Shown: positions 9,401 to 22,739, numbered from the stretch's first letter. The stretch is 64,000 bases of DNA from Hyperoodon ampullatus (GCA_949752795.1 OX457056.1:89302942-89366941); one strand, 5' to 3'. Made by a program: numbers and translations. Notes: a model not told the origin generated them from the sequence alone.

Positions 9401-10544
9401 TAATCAGCCAAATAATATATGTTCATTATAGAAATTTCGGAGAATATATAGCAAAAAAAGATATGTACAGTACAATTATTCAAATAAAACACTTTCTTTA
9501 AGGAGAAAAGGGCTTAAGCCTTTGAAGAAATATCACTATTTGCTTTGCAAACTTTAAGAAAAACAATATGTAGTGAAAATATTTGGCAATTAAATAAGCC
9601 CAGATAGTAAAGGTGTGGAATACATTGTGTATTTTATGCAATTTTAGTGTATGTATTCGCATTATTTTTATCATTTTTTTCTTGTGATATGAAGAGACTC
9701 CTACTTCAAATATATTCCTAACCAGAAGAAAAATTAAATTAGCCTAAAGATGTATTTATTTTTACTAATCATTATAGACACAAATATTTTGCCCTTTCAA
9801 GTTGTTTAAATAACAAAAACTTTTGAAGAAAAACATAATGTCAGGTAGTTGTATGTCTTTTTCAGTATTTTTTTTAATCCTCAATACGGAAGCTAACACA
9901 TAAATCAGGTTCACACAAAGTAAATAATCAAAGTATCACAGGTGTATACTGGCTGACCATCAAACCAACACAGCATTTGGAACTAAATTTTCCAAACAAG
10001 CACAGGAACACGTAACATGACACAGTGGTAATATATTTGGTGGTCCTCAGAAGACTACGAAGCTACACTGCTCTTCATTACCATCTGGTGGCTACTGCAT
10101 GGAGTGGCATTAACCATAGTTTTAAAAGAAAGTTAGAGGAACTGAATATAGTACTTAAGAATAGAGAGAACCTCAGTATTATTGGTAAGTATTAAAAATC
10201 CATGAGGATAAAGGCCAAAGAAGGATTTGAAACTTTCCTTACAACAAAAAACATACCATAAAAAGTTATTTATTGGAAACAATCTACAATGGACAAAAGT
10301 TGAACATTTGACAAATATGATTTATGAGTAGCATAAGATCTCCAAATCACATATTTGTTTTACAACAGAAAAAGACAATGCAATTTTTTTTCTTTTAGTG
10401 ATAAATTAGATGGAATTATTTTTCCAGATTTACTAAATATTTTGGTTATCCATGTATCTTCACATGCCATTTGCCAAAGAAATACCCTTTTCCATTTTAT
10501 CTGCCTGGTAAATACTTATATATCTTTAAAAATTTAGCTTAAAT
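9401..10544. other. Intergenic, nothing recognised
   Basis: AT-rich sequence with no supported gene. An open frame of 60 codons at 10355-10537 has no recognisable product and is expected by chance. Confidence 0.5.
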
Positions 10545-10755
10545 GGCACCTCACTTGAGAAGTCTACCTGTGCCATCCTAGCTGAAGATTCATTTATCCA
10601 TCCCTACAGACTGTTGCTCATTTGCTAATCATTTGCGTAATGGTTCTTATTCATGACTACTTGAGTTTCTCAAGAGAGGGGATGGTACCCTACTTATCAT
10701 TGTAAGACCCAAGTTCTAAGCATTTAATATGTATTTATGTAAGGAATGAGTCCAG
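10545..10755 (+). repeat. Probable L2 fragment
   Basis: The sequence ATGGCACCTCACTTGAGAAG, then TTGAGTTTCTCAAGAGAGGG and TAAGCATTTAATATGTATTT, follows the L2 3' pattern but is strongly diverged. Confidence 0.5.
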
Positions 10756-11247
10756 GAAGTTCATTGTTCTTTAGGAAATTTAAACCAAAGGAAACCTCTC
10801 ACATTTCAGGCTTACCAGACAGTTTCAACAAGGACAGAGGGAGATTTTGGAGACTAAATGCCCACGTTGACATTTTAAATTCCCCACTTCCATCACAGAA
10901 TCACAAAGCCAAACTAGAACCAGAAAATCACCTAGTTGTGCCACAAAATTTTAAGTATGAGACTGAGGCTCAGAGAGAATATTTGACTTTCCCAAGTTTC
11001 CACAACTAATAACTACTAGAATAAGTATTTGAACCCCTATCATCTGACACTCATCAGTGAGTTTCTTATTCTACTGGTTTAATCCCTTACTTCTGTTAGG
11101 AGAATTCTTAGTTCTAGAGAACTGGACTTTAAAAATTAAATGCCCCTTTAGGGATCTGAATTCTGGACTTGGCCCATGACCTAGACTAAACATATTTATA
11201 GGCAATTTAGGAAATCATTAATTATGTTATAGGACAATATGATAATT

Positions 11248-11480
11248 CAGTTGAACCTTGAACAACATAGTGTGAACTGCACAGATCCACTTATGTGCAG
11301 AGGTTTTTTTCAGTAAATACGTTCTGTAGTACTACAAGATCCACCATTGGTTGAACCTGCAGTTATGGAACTACCATATAGGAGGGCTGACTATAAAGTG
11401 ATAAATAAATTTTCCACTGCATGGGGGGAGTCCATGCCCCTAAACCTCTCCACCCAATCCCGTTGTTCAAGGGTCAACTG
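11248..11480. mobile_element. MER2-like (Tigger) non-autonomous DNA transposon
   Basis: Terminal inverted repeats are clear: CAGTTGAACCTTGAACAACA at the left, and GTTGTTCAAGGGTCAACTG at the right with TA immediately outside. This is the MER2/Tigger terminal sequence. The element is 233 bp and internally deleted, with no transposase frame; the 88-codon open frame at 11347-11613 runs out of it. Confidence 0.85.
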
Positions 11481-11731
11481 TATATTTAAATTTTTTAAAG
11501 TGCTTGATTTTGTGCCAACAGTTCTGGGAATTTACCCTAAGAAAATAGTAAGGTATGCATGTCAAGATTATGAGCACAGTGAGCTCATAATTTCTGGCAT
11601 CTTTGACTATTAAGGGGTATATACTTTAGGGCTGAGTAGGAGGTTTTTGAGATGATCCAAGCATACCTTGTTTTTTAATCAAAACCATGTAATACCACTA
11701 TAAAAAACAGATGACAGTCTCTTGGAATGTG

Positions 11732-11940
11732 TTTTTTCTTTTTTTTTTTTTTTTTTTTGGCCTCTCACTGTTGTGGCCTCTCCCGTTGCAGAGCACAGGC
11801 TCAGGACGCGCAGGCTCAGCGGCCATGGCTCACGGGCCCAGCCGCTCCGCGGCATGTGGGATCTTCCCGGACCGGGGCACGAACCCGTGTCCCCTGCATC
11901 GGCAGGCGGACTCTCAACCACTGCGCCACCAGGGAAGCCC
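11732..11940 (-). mobile_element. CHR-type SINE, short form (minus)
   Basis: The tRNA-like head GGCTTCCCTGGTGGCGCAG, with A and B boxes, is at the right end, and the tail is seen as a T tract at the left. It lacks the roughly 12 bp (GTACCGC region) that other copies carry next to the tail. Confidence 0.94.
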
Positions 11941-13772
11941 TAGAATTTGTTTTTAATAAGATATGCTGGTTAAAATCCAGAACTAGTTTTCTTCTGTGAA
12001 TATGTATTTGATGCCATATCACCCAGTTTTTTTCAGCTTTAGAAATTATACTTCTAGGGAAAAAAAGTTTTTGGCATTTTCAGGCTTAACATTTATAGTT
12101 TCCATAATTTTGCATTTCCCACGGAGTCTGGTATGTAGTTATTTGTAATTTCTGCTAAGGCATAAATATAAATAGTGGATGCTGAGAGGCCAGGAAGCAG
12201 GTAGAGCCAGTCAATTGGCTAGTCTAAGCCAAGGGCAGTCCTGGGCTGAGGCCAAACACCACCTGGCTTCTTGGTTCCAGAGGTTAATGTCCCATAGCCA
12301 GAAACTCTCCCCAAGTGATTAAAAGAAAAAAAATAAAAGTGGTTCTTGGTGAAGAATAACCATCCAGTAAAATTTTGAATCGGTGAATGCTGAAAACATA
12401 GCAAATATGATTTGAGCACAGTCTCTGGAAAGGAACCCTTTGATACTAAAAGAAATAGGAATTCAAGTGAAAGTAGTGAAGCAGTGCAAACACTTAGTAT
12501 TCATAAAATAGAGACTATCAGTGATCTATCTTAACTTATAGTCAGCTTTTTAAAAGGCTTTCTGAAGATACAAGGACTAAAAATGCCTCTTTTTTTCTGT
12601 CACAGAGAACATTGCTTCTCCCTCTGCAAATTCTCTAAAATTAGGAACCAATGACTCTGAGATGCCTATCAAATCTCCTTACCTAAATCTTAAGGTAGGC
12701 GAGCTGCAGCATATGGAGCTCAGTTAAGCAATGTCTTCATTTAATTTGCCCTCTACTCAACTTATTTACAGCCAACTCTCAGCATTTTAGCCCTTTCTAA
12801 GAGTATAAAGATTATCTTCTTTCCTTTCTTCTTGCTCTTTTTAAAAAAATTTATCTGAAACTTTTAAGTATCTGATTTGGGGAAATTTTGATATATTTTT
12901 TCAAGTCATCTAATGAAGAAGCAATGATTTCTTTTTGTTTTCTCCTTGCTTGCTATAATTAAACTATTTTTCTTTGAAATGGAATCCTTTCAACTGAGTT
13001 GTTTACAAAAAAATTATAATAAATGGTGTGTTATTGCTATTCCCTTCCATATCAAATAATGAAAATACATTTTGATTTTAGGCTAGGATTGGCTTACAGA
13101 AATTTCATAAGGCTTGCTAACCCTCACAAACAGCCCCCTCATTATATTATACTGAAAGAGTCTGGCTCTTGGAAAAGATATTTAACATAGTATAATTTAT
13201 TTCATTATTCCAGAGTGTATAACCCCACAAAGTTTGCAGTAAAAAATGAAAAATATATAAAAATTACCTTGTAATAATCATAAAGATAGAACTCTGTACT
13301 TTTATGGGTCTGGTACATCTACCACCTCTACACTTTGTCTTATATTGTGAATACAAAATCACTCCAAAATCAAATTGCTTCACCTGGTTTTGATTACAAT
13401 GACTTTAATTATGATAAAGAATGTGTCCTGTAGGCAAACTGCTTCTAAAATAAGGCATTGTAAAGGCTAAGCATTGAAAAGTATTATATCTGTGTTTGGC
13501 ATAAGGTTCTATAACTAACATGCTGTTTTCAACATATTTGACTTTGCTTGTAACACAAAATTTTGCAATATGTGAATCCAAGCAGAAACATAGAATAAGT
13601 AGGACAAATAGAAAAGGTAGTAAGATGATGGATTTAAACCCAATATTCCAATATTTACATTAAATTTAAAAGTAAATATTGCAATTAAAAGACAAAGGTT
13701 GTCAGACTGAATAGCAAAAATAAAGCTTAAGTGTATGTCACTTTAAAAAGACTAACTAAAAGTAAGAACACA
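11941..13772. other. Intergenic, nothing recognised
   Basis: AT-rich with no supported coding sequence and no repeat I can name with confidence. Confidence 0.5.
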
Positions 13773-14083
13773 GGGCTTCCTTGGTGGCGCAGTGGTTAAG
13801 AATCTGCCTGCCAGTGCAGGGGACATGGGTTTGAGCCCTGGTCCAGGAAGATCCCACATGCCATGGAGCAACTAAGCCCGTGTGCCACAACTACTGAGCC
13901 CACACGCCACAACTACTGAAGCGCGCATGCCTATAGCCTGCGCTCTGCAACAAGAGGAGACAGTGCAATGAGAAGCCCGTGCACTGCAATGAAGAGTAGC
14001 TCCTGCTCGCCACAGCTAGAGAAGGCCTGTGCGCAGCAATGAAGACCCAACACAGCCAAAAATAAATAAATAAAATAAATAAA
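13773..14083 (+). mobile_element. CHR-type SINE, long form (plus)
   Basis: It starts GGGCTTCCTTGGTGGCGCAG and has A and B boxes. It continues through the long-form body (ACAACTACTGAGCCCACACG, then CAGCAATGAAGACCCAACAC) to an AATAAATAAATA tail. It is more diverged than the short copies, consistent with an older subfamily. Confidence 0.93.
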
Positions 14084-14300
14084 TTTTTTTTTTTTTTTTT
14101 TTTTTTTTGTGGTACGTGGGCCTCTCACTGTTGTGGTCTCTCCCATTGCAGAGCACAGGCTCCGGACGCGCAGGCTCAGCGGCCATGGCTCACGGGCCCA
14201 GCTTCTCCGCGGCATGTGGGATCTTCCCGGACCGGGGCACGAACCCGTATCCCCTGCATTGGCAGGCGGACTCTCAACCACTGCGCCACCAGGGAAGCCC
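14084..14300 (-). mobile_element. CHR-type SINE, short form (minus), inserted at the tail of the previous SINE
   Basis: Its T tract starts exactly where the AAATAAATAAA tail of the plus-strand SINE stops. The tail-like sequence AAAATAAATAAATTT recurs right after its head, which is the target-site duplication. The two SINEs form a tail-to-tail inverted pair. Confidence 0.93.
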
Positions 14301-14879
14301 TAAAATAAATAAATTTAAAAAAAATTTTTTTAAAGAACAGAAATAATTTTTAGGTAAAGTATACCCCCATGTTTTCACATGTCATAGTATCAGATAAAGG
14401 AAGCAATCTCCAAGGATCATGATTAGAGAAAAATGTGGATGCTTCATATTGAAAAAGACATATATACACCAGAATGATATAATAATTCTGAATTTGTTTG
14501 CACTTCAATTTATAGCCTTAAAAAACACTATAGGATTGACAAAACTAAGATCCAAATATAGTGGGAGTTTTTAACACACTTCTCTTGAAAAATAATGGAA
14601 CAAACAGACAACATACGTAGTAAACATATAGATGATTTTAACAGCACAGTTAACAAACTGGACCTTATAAACATAGAGGACTGCTCCACCTAACAACTGC
14701 AAAGCATGTATTCTTTTCAAATGACATGGGACATTGACCCAAGTGACCACATGCTGGGGTTTAAAGCAAATCAAAACAAATGTCAAGGGACTGAAATCAT
14801 ACCAACTGTACTCTTTGACCGTTGTGAAGTTACGCTAGAAGTTAATAACAAATAGATAACAAGAAACTCCTTCTAGAGA
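14301..14879. other. Intergenic, possible old L1 remnant
   Basis: The sequence around 14590-14850 resembles decayed L1 ORF2 translated in several frames. I cannot assign it firmly. Confidence 0.35.
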
Positions 14880-15420
14880 AAGGAGAAAAATTGAGGGAGA
14901 TGGAACAAGAAGCCAGAGAGATGGGCAGGATCCAGGTCATGGGAAGACTTAAGCTGTCCTAAGGTGTTCATATCCTAACAGCATTGGGAAAGCATTAAAG
15001 GATATTTATCTCGGGATTGATATAATCAAATTTGCATTATGAAAAGGTCATTCTGGTTGTGACTATGGTGATGGGAGGTGAGGAGAGTTAGCCTGGGTGA
15101 AGAATGGTGTGGAGTGAGGAAGCTCTAGAGGCAAGGAGGCCAATTAGGGGGTGCTTGCAATATTATAGATGAGGCTCGATTTCTGAACTAGAACAGTGGC
15201 ATGGGAATTGAGGTTGGAAATAAGTGGAAAGATTAGAGAAATATTAGGTGGCAGGATAGGCACTGTTAGCATTTGTTGGTGACAAGAAATGACTCCCAGA
15301 TTCTTGTCTTGGTTAATGCTGGGGTGTGCTGCTTAATACAGAACACAGGAAGTGGGGGGGCAGGAAACTGGAGATAACAGCTACAAGACATCCAAGGGGA
15401 TCCAATCGTCACTTAAGTTC
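14880..15420 (+). repeat. Old interspersed repeat, family D (copy 1)
   Basis: Blocks AAAAGGTCATTCTGGTTGTG, GAGGCAAGGAGGCCAATTAG, TGACTCCCAGATTCTTG and AAGACATCCAAGGGGATCC match a widespread old mammalian repeat that also appears at about 53740-53950 (ATAGATCATTCTGATAGCTG). Its name is not assigned. Confidence 0.55.
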
Positions 15421-16891
15421 AGAACAGTGTTCTGAACCTAAAATATACGTTGGAGATTTTAAGTGGTAAATAAAGCCATGTGAGTAGATGAGATTGTACA
15501 AAGAGACGAGTAGAAAGCTTATGTTAGAACAAAAAGAATGGAAACTTTAAAATTTCTGATATGGACTATCATTTGGGAAAAAATAAAATATTTTTCCTTA
15601 CAGCTGGACTTTAAAAAATACCATTAATATAATATACTTACTCTATGGTTTATTTATATAATTTTAAGGAATAACACCTAAAGCTAATGTACTCAGCACT
15701 ATTAATCAACACCGCCTACTAAGATTAACAAGAGGCATATAAAATAGGTGGCCCTGAGGGTCCAGATTATGTCAGAGGTCATATGCCAGTAAGCATACCA
15801 ATCCACATAATTATGGATTGTCACTAATTGTGCTCTGTAATTTGATTGTAGAAATGGAAGTTAATTGGTTGAGGTGATTTAAGTTAGAGGGTTTCAGGGT
15901 TGGTCCACTGGATAAGAACAAGTGAATTAAAAACATCATGTATTGACAGAGACAGGTTGATATAAGAGAGGATGGGTGGTCTCCAGGATGGACCAGAAAG
16001 AAAGTAAAACCAAAGTTGCTAAGATACTGTAGGTTTCACCCAAATTCAGTATATTTTTAATAAAATAGATGTGTGTCCTTTAAAAGCTTTTTTAAAAAAT
16101 AATTTGCCGAGTAGCTCTCAAAACAAGACATTTGGATGGGCTGCCCAAGCCCTTGCAGATAAAACAAGAATTATTTGGCTGCTACTGCTGACACTTTAAC
16201 TAGGCCTCTGCTTACACTTTAACTAGGCTTCTGCTTACCTCTGGATAAATGTGGCTGTTTGGTTCCAAATTCTTAGTCTGAGCTTTGGTGCATACTCAAG
16301 GAAGCTTTCTCATTGAGTGGTACACTCTGTCTCAACCTCCCTTCCATAAGTAGCAAGGCCATGTAGCAGGAAATGCACCGGCATTTCTCTTCCATAAACC
16401 TTGCAAGCATCAGGTTCACATTCCTTCCTCTGACATAATGGCTGCAACAAAAATCAACTCTTGCTGGGCTCTCACATGAGGAACTAGAAGAAAAAGGAGT
16501 GCTTAGGTCTGAAAGTACTGATGAGGTTGAAAATCTCTCCTTTGAAAGAATATCTGAGGCAAGATTCATGTAAGGAGCTCCATCAGAACACTCTGGGACC
16601 AGGCTTCAACTTACCATGCAGTTTATATGATTCTGAACTTACTCCCAAGTTCTGCCTTATTCTCTGAGCCTCAATCTCTCACTAGTAGCTTAGACTTGAA
16701 CCTGAGTCCTGTTCTTATTCTCCTTGTCCAGGGAGTAGAATCCCCCCATGCATAATCTCCAGATTCCTGGGCTGGAGCTCCCCTATTTATAGATTTCCCT
16801 GGTACAACTCTCAGCATGTCAACTTGGACATTTAATGCTGCTTGTCTTTCAGCCTCACAAGGATGTGACCTGATCATTTGTGTGAACACCC
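15421..16891. other. Intergenic, includes a 23-bp tandem duplication
   Basis: No gene is supported. A 98-codon frame on the minus strand at 16273-16569 resembles no family I know. The segment from about 16260 to 17500 has a GC-richer texture interrupted by a SINE and may be an old LTR-like repeat, but I cannot identify it. Confidence 0.4.
16191..16236. repeat. 23-bp tandem duplication
   Basis: Two adjacent copies of a unit beginning ACACTTTAACTAGGC and ending CTGCTT, with one mismatch. Confidence 0.92.
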
Positions 16892-17098
16892 TCTTTTTTT
16901 TTTTTTGCGGTACGTGGGCCTCTCACTGTTGTGGCCTCTCCCATTGTGTAGCACAGGCTCCGGACGCGCAGGCTCAGTGGCCGTGGCTCACGGGCCCAGC
17001 CGCTCCGTGGCACGTGGGATCCTCCCGGACCGGGGCACGAACCCGTGTTCCCTGCATCGGCAGGCGGACTCTCAACCACTGCGCCACCAGGGAAGCCC
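16892..17098 (-). mobile_element. CHR-type SINE, short form (minus)
   Basis: A complete short CHR copy with the head at the right and a short T13 tail at the left. It is flanked by a GAACAC duplication. The short tail suggests shrinkage since insertion. Confidence 0.94.
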
Positions 17099-17879
17099 CG
17101 AACACACTCTTGATGTTAGGTTTCACTACGATGCTTGTTATTAGTCTTCACTGAGACCAATTTGTTGTTTACACTTCCTGATGTTCATGTCCTCCTCCTG
17201 CTATCTGGGTTTTTCTTTCCAGTTCTGTCCCAATCCTATTTCCACTTCCCAGTGTCTTCTAAGCTTTGCCACCTCACTGCTACCAAGTGGGCTATTCTTA
17301 GCCCTTTCCTCTGGACCCCAGATGCCTCTCATCTGAATACACACTATCATTTCCAGAGCTGAATCAGCACTGGAGTCTCTGTCTGAAGTGGAATGACTGT
17401 TCAACAGGTATCTACACTCATGAGTCAGCTCACAATCAGCTGAATAATAGGGCTCAAAACTAAGACACTGAACAGTAGACATTAGGGACAAAGGCTTTCT
17501 TTTTTTTAAATGCGTAAGATGTGATCAGCTGGTTATGTTATCAGTGCAACAAACTATAATAAAATATAGACAAAAACCTAACAAGACCCTTTCACAGACT
17601 ATTAGAGCAGAAAGAACTTTTAAAATTATCTAGATCAATTCCCTGTCTCCTACTCCAGTGTTCCTTTAATGATTACACAGCAATCATTGTTTTGCATACT
17701 AACGAAGGAAATATGATAAGCAATGAAGAAATTATTTTGTTAGTATAAGTTAACTAATCAATTGAAATATTGGCTTATTTCCCTCACACCATTTATTGTG
17801 GTGAAATTAGCATGCATCACCATGTTATATTTTTATGTAGCAAAGTTCCTGTTTCTTCTTCCCCAAAGCTGGAATATTA
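17099..17879. other. Intergenic, nothing recognised
   Basis: Continuation of the unidentified sequence that flanks the SINE, then AT-rich DNA. No supported gene. Confidence 0.45.
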
Positions 17880-18110
17880 TTATCTGATCTTTTCTACTCC
17901 TGGCTCCCCCATTGCTTAACTGTTTGACCTTGGGAATGTTGCTTCACTACTCTGGGCTTCTGTACTCATCATTTGCAAAATAAGGATAACGATAGTGCCA
18001 TTTTATAGAATTGCTAACAAGGATTAAATGTGTTAATACATGCTAAAACATTTCAAAGAGTGCCTGGAACATAGTGAGCACTAACAAAGTGTTAGCTAAT
18101 TAATAACTAA
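17880..18110 (+). repeat. MIR
   Basis: The order TTAACTGTTTGACCTTGG, CATCATTTGCAAAATAAGGA, TTGCTAACAAGGATTAAATG and AGTGCCTGGAACATAGTGAG is a fairly complete MIR in sense orientation. Confidence 0.8.
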
Positions 18111-18152
18111 CATATTCAATTTTTATATTAATAACTAACGTATTCAATTTTT
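18099..18152. repeat. 28-bp tandem duplication
   Basis: Two copies of ATTAATAACTAACRTATTC followed by AATTTTT, period 28, with one substitution in the shared part. Confidence 0.85.
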
Positions 18153-20343
18153 GAAACTGACACTTTTTTTAACTCATTGCCACTGATGGAGAGAAAGTCT
18201 TTCTACAGCTAGAGGTCAAAAGCTTAAAAGTGTTAAAACATTAAGGAGTTAACACATTGGTGTGAATAAGTTTTAGTCCAAGTGAAAATGAGGGCTTTAG
18301 ACAATTTGCAGTGTCAGTGGTGAATGGAGTTCAAAGGTGGCTGAGGCACCTAAAAAATGAAAGGAAATGTAAAAGAGTGGGGAAAGCTTCCAAAAGAAGA
18401 TGCAGGAGGCTTGGGCAAACTTCAAAGACTTTCCAGTTTGTTAGAGGAGGTAATGGAGAGGACAGGACCACCAGTTGACCCCGGCTTCTCCCCCCTTCCC
18501 TGTCCTTGAAATGTACATTCTGCCCACACTGGGAGCTGTTTCAGTGACATAGGCTTGAGAGAGTAAGGGGTTATTGAGACCATTTGGATGGAATACCTGA
18601 CTGAACCCTGTTAAGACCTCTGTATAAAGTTTAAGATTCTGGGGGTCATGTGCAGAGATCTACTCATCTTGCAGCATCCAAGACAAGCCTTGCATGTAAG
18701 TTCCCTTGCTTATTAGCACTGCCACCTACCAATCTGGAGCACTCTGCCTTTTTCTTGAGCCTCTCCTTGCCCTCCTTGTAAGGGGACTAGTTTGTGAACC
18801 AACACAATTTTATCCATTGCTGCTGCAGGAATAAACCCAGAGATGTGATCAAGGTCCTCTTTTCCTGCTTGATTGTGCAGACACATACCAAGCCTGCAAC
18901 TGTGGTCCTGCCCTGGACTGAGGGGGCTGCAATAGGCACTCAGCCCAGCTGTGAACTGCCTGGGCAGCAAATACTAAGAAAACTGGCAGCAAGACGGATG
19001 TGGGGCTGAGCCAAGGAGATCTGCATTGTGTGCAGCTTGCCTGGGACTAAAAACTAGGTGCAGGAATGGTGAGAGTAGGTCCTAGATGAGGCCAAATGAT
19101 CATGCTTGACTAGAAAGCAGAGATGTCCCAGACACCAGGGCCAGACTGTTCCCAGGGAGATCTGTTTTGGGCATGCATACCTCTTCTCTGTGGTGAGTGT
19201 GTTCCAACTTGTGCTGGGATTTCTGAATTTGACTAATCCCTGCTTCACTTTGTATTTTTAAACTGTTCCAACTCTGGGAAAGCTCATATGTTTATACTTT
19301 CTAAGTAAAATACATTTCTCCATTAAGAGAAAAGACATCCTTTTCTTCAAGTTTTATGATTTGTGCTTAAATCTAATTTTATATGCTTGATGAATATGTA
19401 CAAATTTTCTCCCCAACTCTTCATGATTTATAGACTTCTCTCTGAACTTCTCCCAATCATTAAAAGTTGATTTTTGGATATTTCAAAATACAGGAAAAAA
19501 ATCATCAAAAAATCATATAACAAACATCCACCGCTTCACACTCAGCTCTATTAAATTCTAACATTTTGGCAAAATTGATTCAGAACTTGTTTAATAAAAT
19601 CAAAACATTACAGAAACAATTGAAACTTCCTGAGTACTCCACTACAGCTGTTCTTCCATCTTTAAATATAGTTCTCTTTCCATGCATACTTGTGTACTAC
19701 TATTGCATATGTATACAAAATAACATTATTTATCATGCTTTTAATATTTTTATATATAGTATGCAATTTTCTTTTTATACTAACATTATGTTTTTGAGAT
19801 TACTCATTTTTATACATTGTCATGGTAATTAACCCTAGCTTCTATAACAAACAATACACAACATAATAAGCTAAAAGTTTACTTCTCCCTCATGTAAGGT
19901 CCAATGTTGTTTACTCATTTAAATTCTGAGTAGATTTCCTCCAGGTGCTGACTCAGGGATCTGAGCCTTTTCCATCCTGTGGCTTCTCTATCTTAGACTT
20001 CTGTTTTTCTAGCTTCTTTGAAGCGGGAGGAAGAGGAAAAGAAAGGAAAGCACACTAGATATTTAATCATCTTGGCCAAAAAGTAACCCATAACATTCTT
20101 CTTGACATTGTATTGCTTGGGACATGTCACGGTCACTCCTGAGTTGCGAAAAACAACAAACGGTTTCAGAGCAGTAGTTAGAAAGTGTTGCCATTAATTG
20201 TCTGCTTTAATTTGTGGAGATTTGTCTGCTGTTTATCAGTGTACTATACAAGCCAGGAATAGGCATCAGTTAGTTTTGAAATATGTTTATTCTCTCTGAT
20301 TAACAAGACAATTCATTAAGATTTTTCTATTCATTCTTATGGC
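18153..20343. other. Intergenic; old L1-like DNA at about 19440-19830
   Basis: The stretch 19440-19830 (ATTTTTGGATATTTCAAAAT, then CATATAACAAACATCCACC and ATTCTAACATTTTGGCAAAA) resembles the antisense 3' region of a very old L1, similar in style to 37690-38460. The rest is unrecognised. Small open frames at 18713-19248 have no recognisable product. Confidence 0.4.
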
Positions 20344-20571
20344 CCTTTCTTTTTTGTTTGTTTTTTTTTGTTGTTTTTTGCAGTACGCGGGCCTCTCACT
20401 GTTGTGGCCTCTCCCATTGAGGAGCACAGGCTCCGGATGCGCAGGCTCAGTGGCCATGGCTCACGGGCCCAGCCACTCTGCGGCACATGGGATCTTCCCG
20501 GACCGGGGCACGAACCCGTGTTCCCTGCATCGGCAGGCGGACTCTCAACCACTGCGCCACCAGGGAAGCCC
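20344..20571 (-). mobile_element. CHR-type SINE, short form (minus)
   Basis: A complete copy with the tRNA-like head at the right end. The tail at the left is interrupted by G (TTTTGTTTGTTT), so the original A tail has decayed. Confidence 0.94.
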
Positions 20572-22514
20572 AATACCAGGATTTCTTGCTATATACTATC
20601 ACAATATTTTTCCTAGAGGACACAATCTAGCAGGGAAAAAATGTATCCGCTAACTATAGAACTATGGCAAAAATATTCAAATAGAGGTTTTAACCAAATA
20701 CTACAGCAGCTGGAGGAGTACTAGGAAGAATTACATCTTGATATTCTCCAGGATGAGATGGGCAGAAAAGCACTGCAGTGATAAAATCCAGCATCTAAAA
20801 GTCATGCTGCTGTTCATACAGAAAATGGGAACTGTTCATCATTAATTAAATATCAAGTACATGGTAATGGAGGAGGAGTTCAATGAAGGAAAAACAATAT
20901 AAATAATATAGGCAAAAGATAAGGTCGTGATTCCCTATGTCCCCAAATATAACATGTTGCCTTCCATAAAATATGAACCAGGTTGAAAAAGCCAAGATTC
21001 TTTTAAAATGCTTCATATTTTGCCCTATAAAAATTCATATTATTGGGTATTGAGTGAAAAGTCAAGCCTATTATTTCTATTATTTTTTCCACATCATTAC
21101 AAATGTTCAAGCTCTTTTAATAATGACTTAATAGCAATTTTTGGAAAACCATGATCATTTGAATTGATCGCTAAAATGACATAGTGACACATAGTGAATT
21201 ACAAAATTGCTTAACAATTTTCTGAAAAAAAGGAAAATCAAATCCAGAAATGTTCTTTACCATCCCCTAGGTGACAAAATTTCTATTATGCAGACAATTT
21301 AATGAACAAAATGATGTTCCTTGGTCAATATGAGAGTAGAATCAGTTTTTAAACTAGGTGCTAAAATGTCCAACTTGCTATTATTAGAAAATTTAATTCT
21401 TAATAAATAGCATAGACTGTTTTAAAAGATGGTTGAGTAGCACCAGAATTAGTACAATTTTTTAACTGAAGAAAGGATAATGAGATGTTTGGAAAGAGTG
21501 ATGATTGGAGTTAAATGACCTGGAATGGAATTCTAGGTCTGTAAGTTACTAGATGCCTTCTGCATATCATATAGTTGCTATATATCTCACTATTTCTCAC
21601 CTTAAAAACAGAGTTTTGGGTCGGATTGTTAAATTCCCTGCTGGTGTTAGCATCCAATGAGTCTAAAGGAGTATTTGACATCATGCTTTAAATATGACAT
21701 AACTGTCAGAGAAAAGTTTCATGACTCTGGCAACTATTTAATATTATTCACACCTTCCATAATACTTTCATAAGTATGATGCTTTGCTTATGGTTGCATT
21801 ATTCATGCATTTACTCAGACTCTTGGGAAAATAAAAAAATGAACATTTGCTTAAGTGAATACTGCATACAGTATTACTTCAGGGAAATATTGAGGAAATA
21901 TGAGATAGCCTTTTAGGAGAATTGTACTTTGAAAACCACTGTAGGAAACCACCTAAGGGCTAAATACAAAGAAATAAATAAGAAACAACTGGAAGCAAAA
22001 AGGAATATGAATAAATAAAATAGGAAACAGTAGCTATAAATAGCAAAAATAAAAATAAAAAACTTTAAAATCTAATAATGTATTCCTTACACAGACACAC
22101 ACACGTGCACACACATACACACTGACTTCTGTTTGGCTATTAACTCTGGAATACTGGCAAGATACTTAACTTCTTGATGACTTAATACTTTTGTGATTAT
22201 TTCATGCACAGCACCTGACTAAACTCTAAATCAAACTTTTGCACACTGCTATATTAACACTGCTTTAGGGCCCTGTGTGTATTCATCATAGATTGCTAAA
22301 GAGAGGTTAAAATAAGGTTGGAATAACTACTTATTCTCTCTCAGAACTGAAATAATTAATTTGTTGTTAAGTTCAGATTTTAATTATTGACTTTTTCAAA
22401 ATGGAATCTCTTACCACTTTCCTTATTTTTTACCCATACTTTTATTTGTCCTGTTATAAATATAAGTTGCCTTTTCCTCTTTAACAAAGAACCACTTTTC
22501 ATGTAATCAATTAT

Positions 22515-22517
<3 letters not shown>
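20572..22517. other. Intergenic; weak MIR-like segment near 21500-21680
   Basis: GGAGTTAAATGACCTGG, then TCTGTAAGTTACTAGATGCC and TTCTCACCTTAAAAACAGAG, has MIR-like order but is poorly preserved. Nothing else is recognised. Confidence 0.4.
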
Positions 22518-22550
<33 letters not shown>

Positions 22551-22739
22551 GGTATGCAGGCCTCTCACCGTGTGGCCTCTCCCGTTGCGGAGCACAGGCT
22601 CCGGACGCACAGGCTCAGCAGCCATTGCTCACGGGCTCAGCCGCTCCACGGCACGTGGGATCTCCCCGGACCGGGGCACAAACCCGTGTCCCCTGCATCG
22701 GCAGGCGGACTCTCAACCACTGCGCCACCAGGTAAGCCC
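22518..22739 (-). mobile_element. CHR-type SINE, short form (minus)
   Basis: A complete copy with a 31-base T tract. A near-exact AATTATTGA duplication lies on both sides. Confidence 0.94.

Noticed and set aside
13773..14083. Functional tRNA gene in the SINE heads
   Set aside because: A and B boxes are present, but the heads are fused to SINE bodies with A tails and do not form a complete tRNA cloverleaf with a proper 3' end.
16273..16569. 98-codon minus-strand frame as a possible retrogene
   Set aside because: No resemblance to a known protein and no A tail or target duplication around it.
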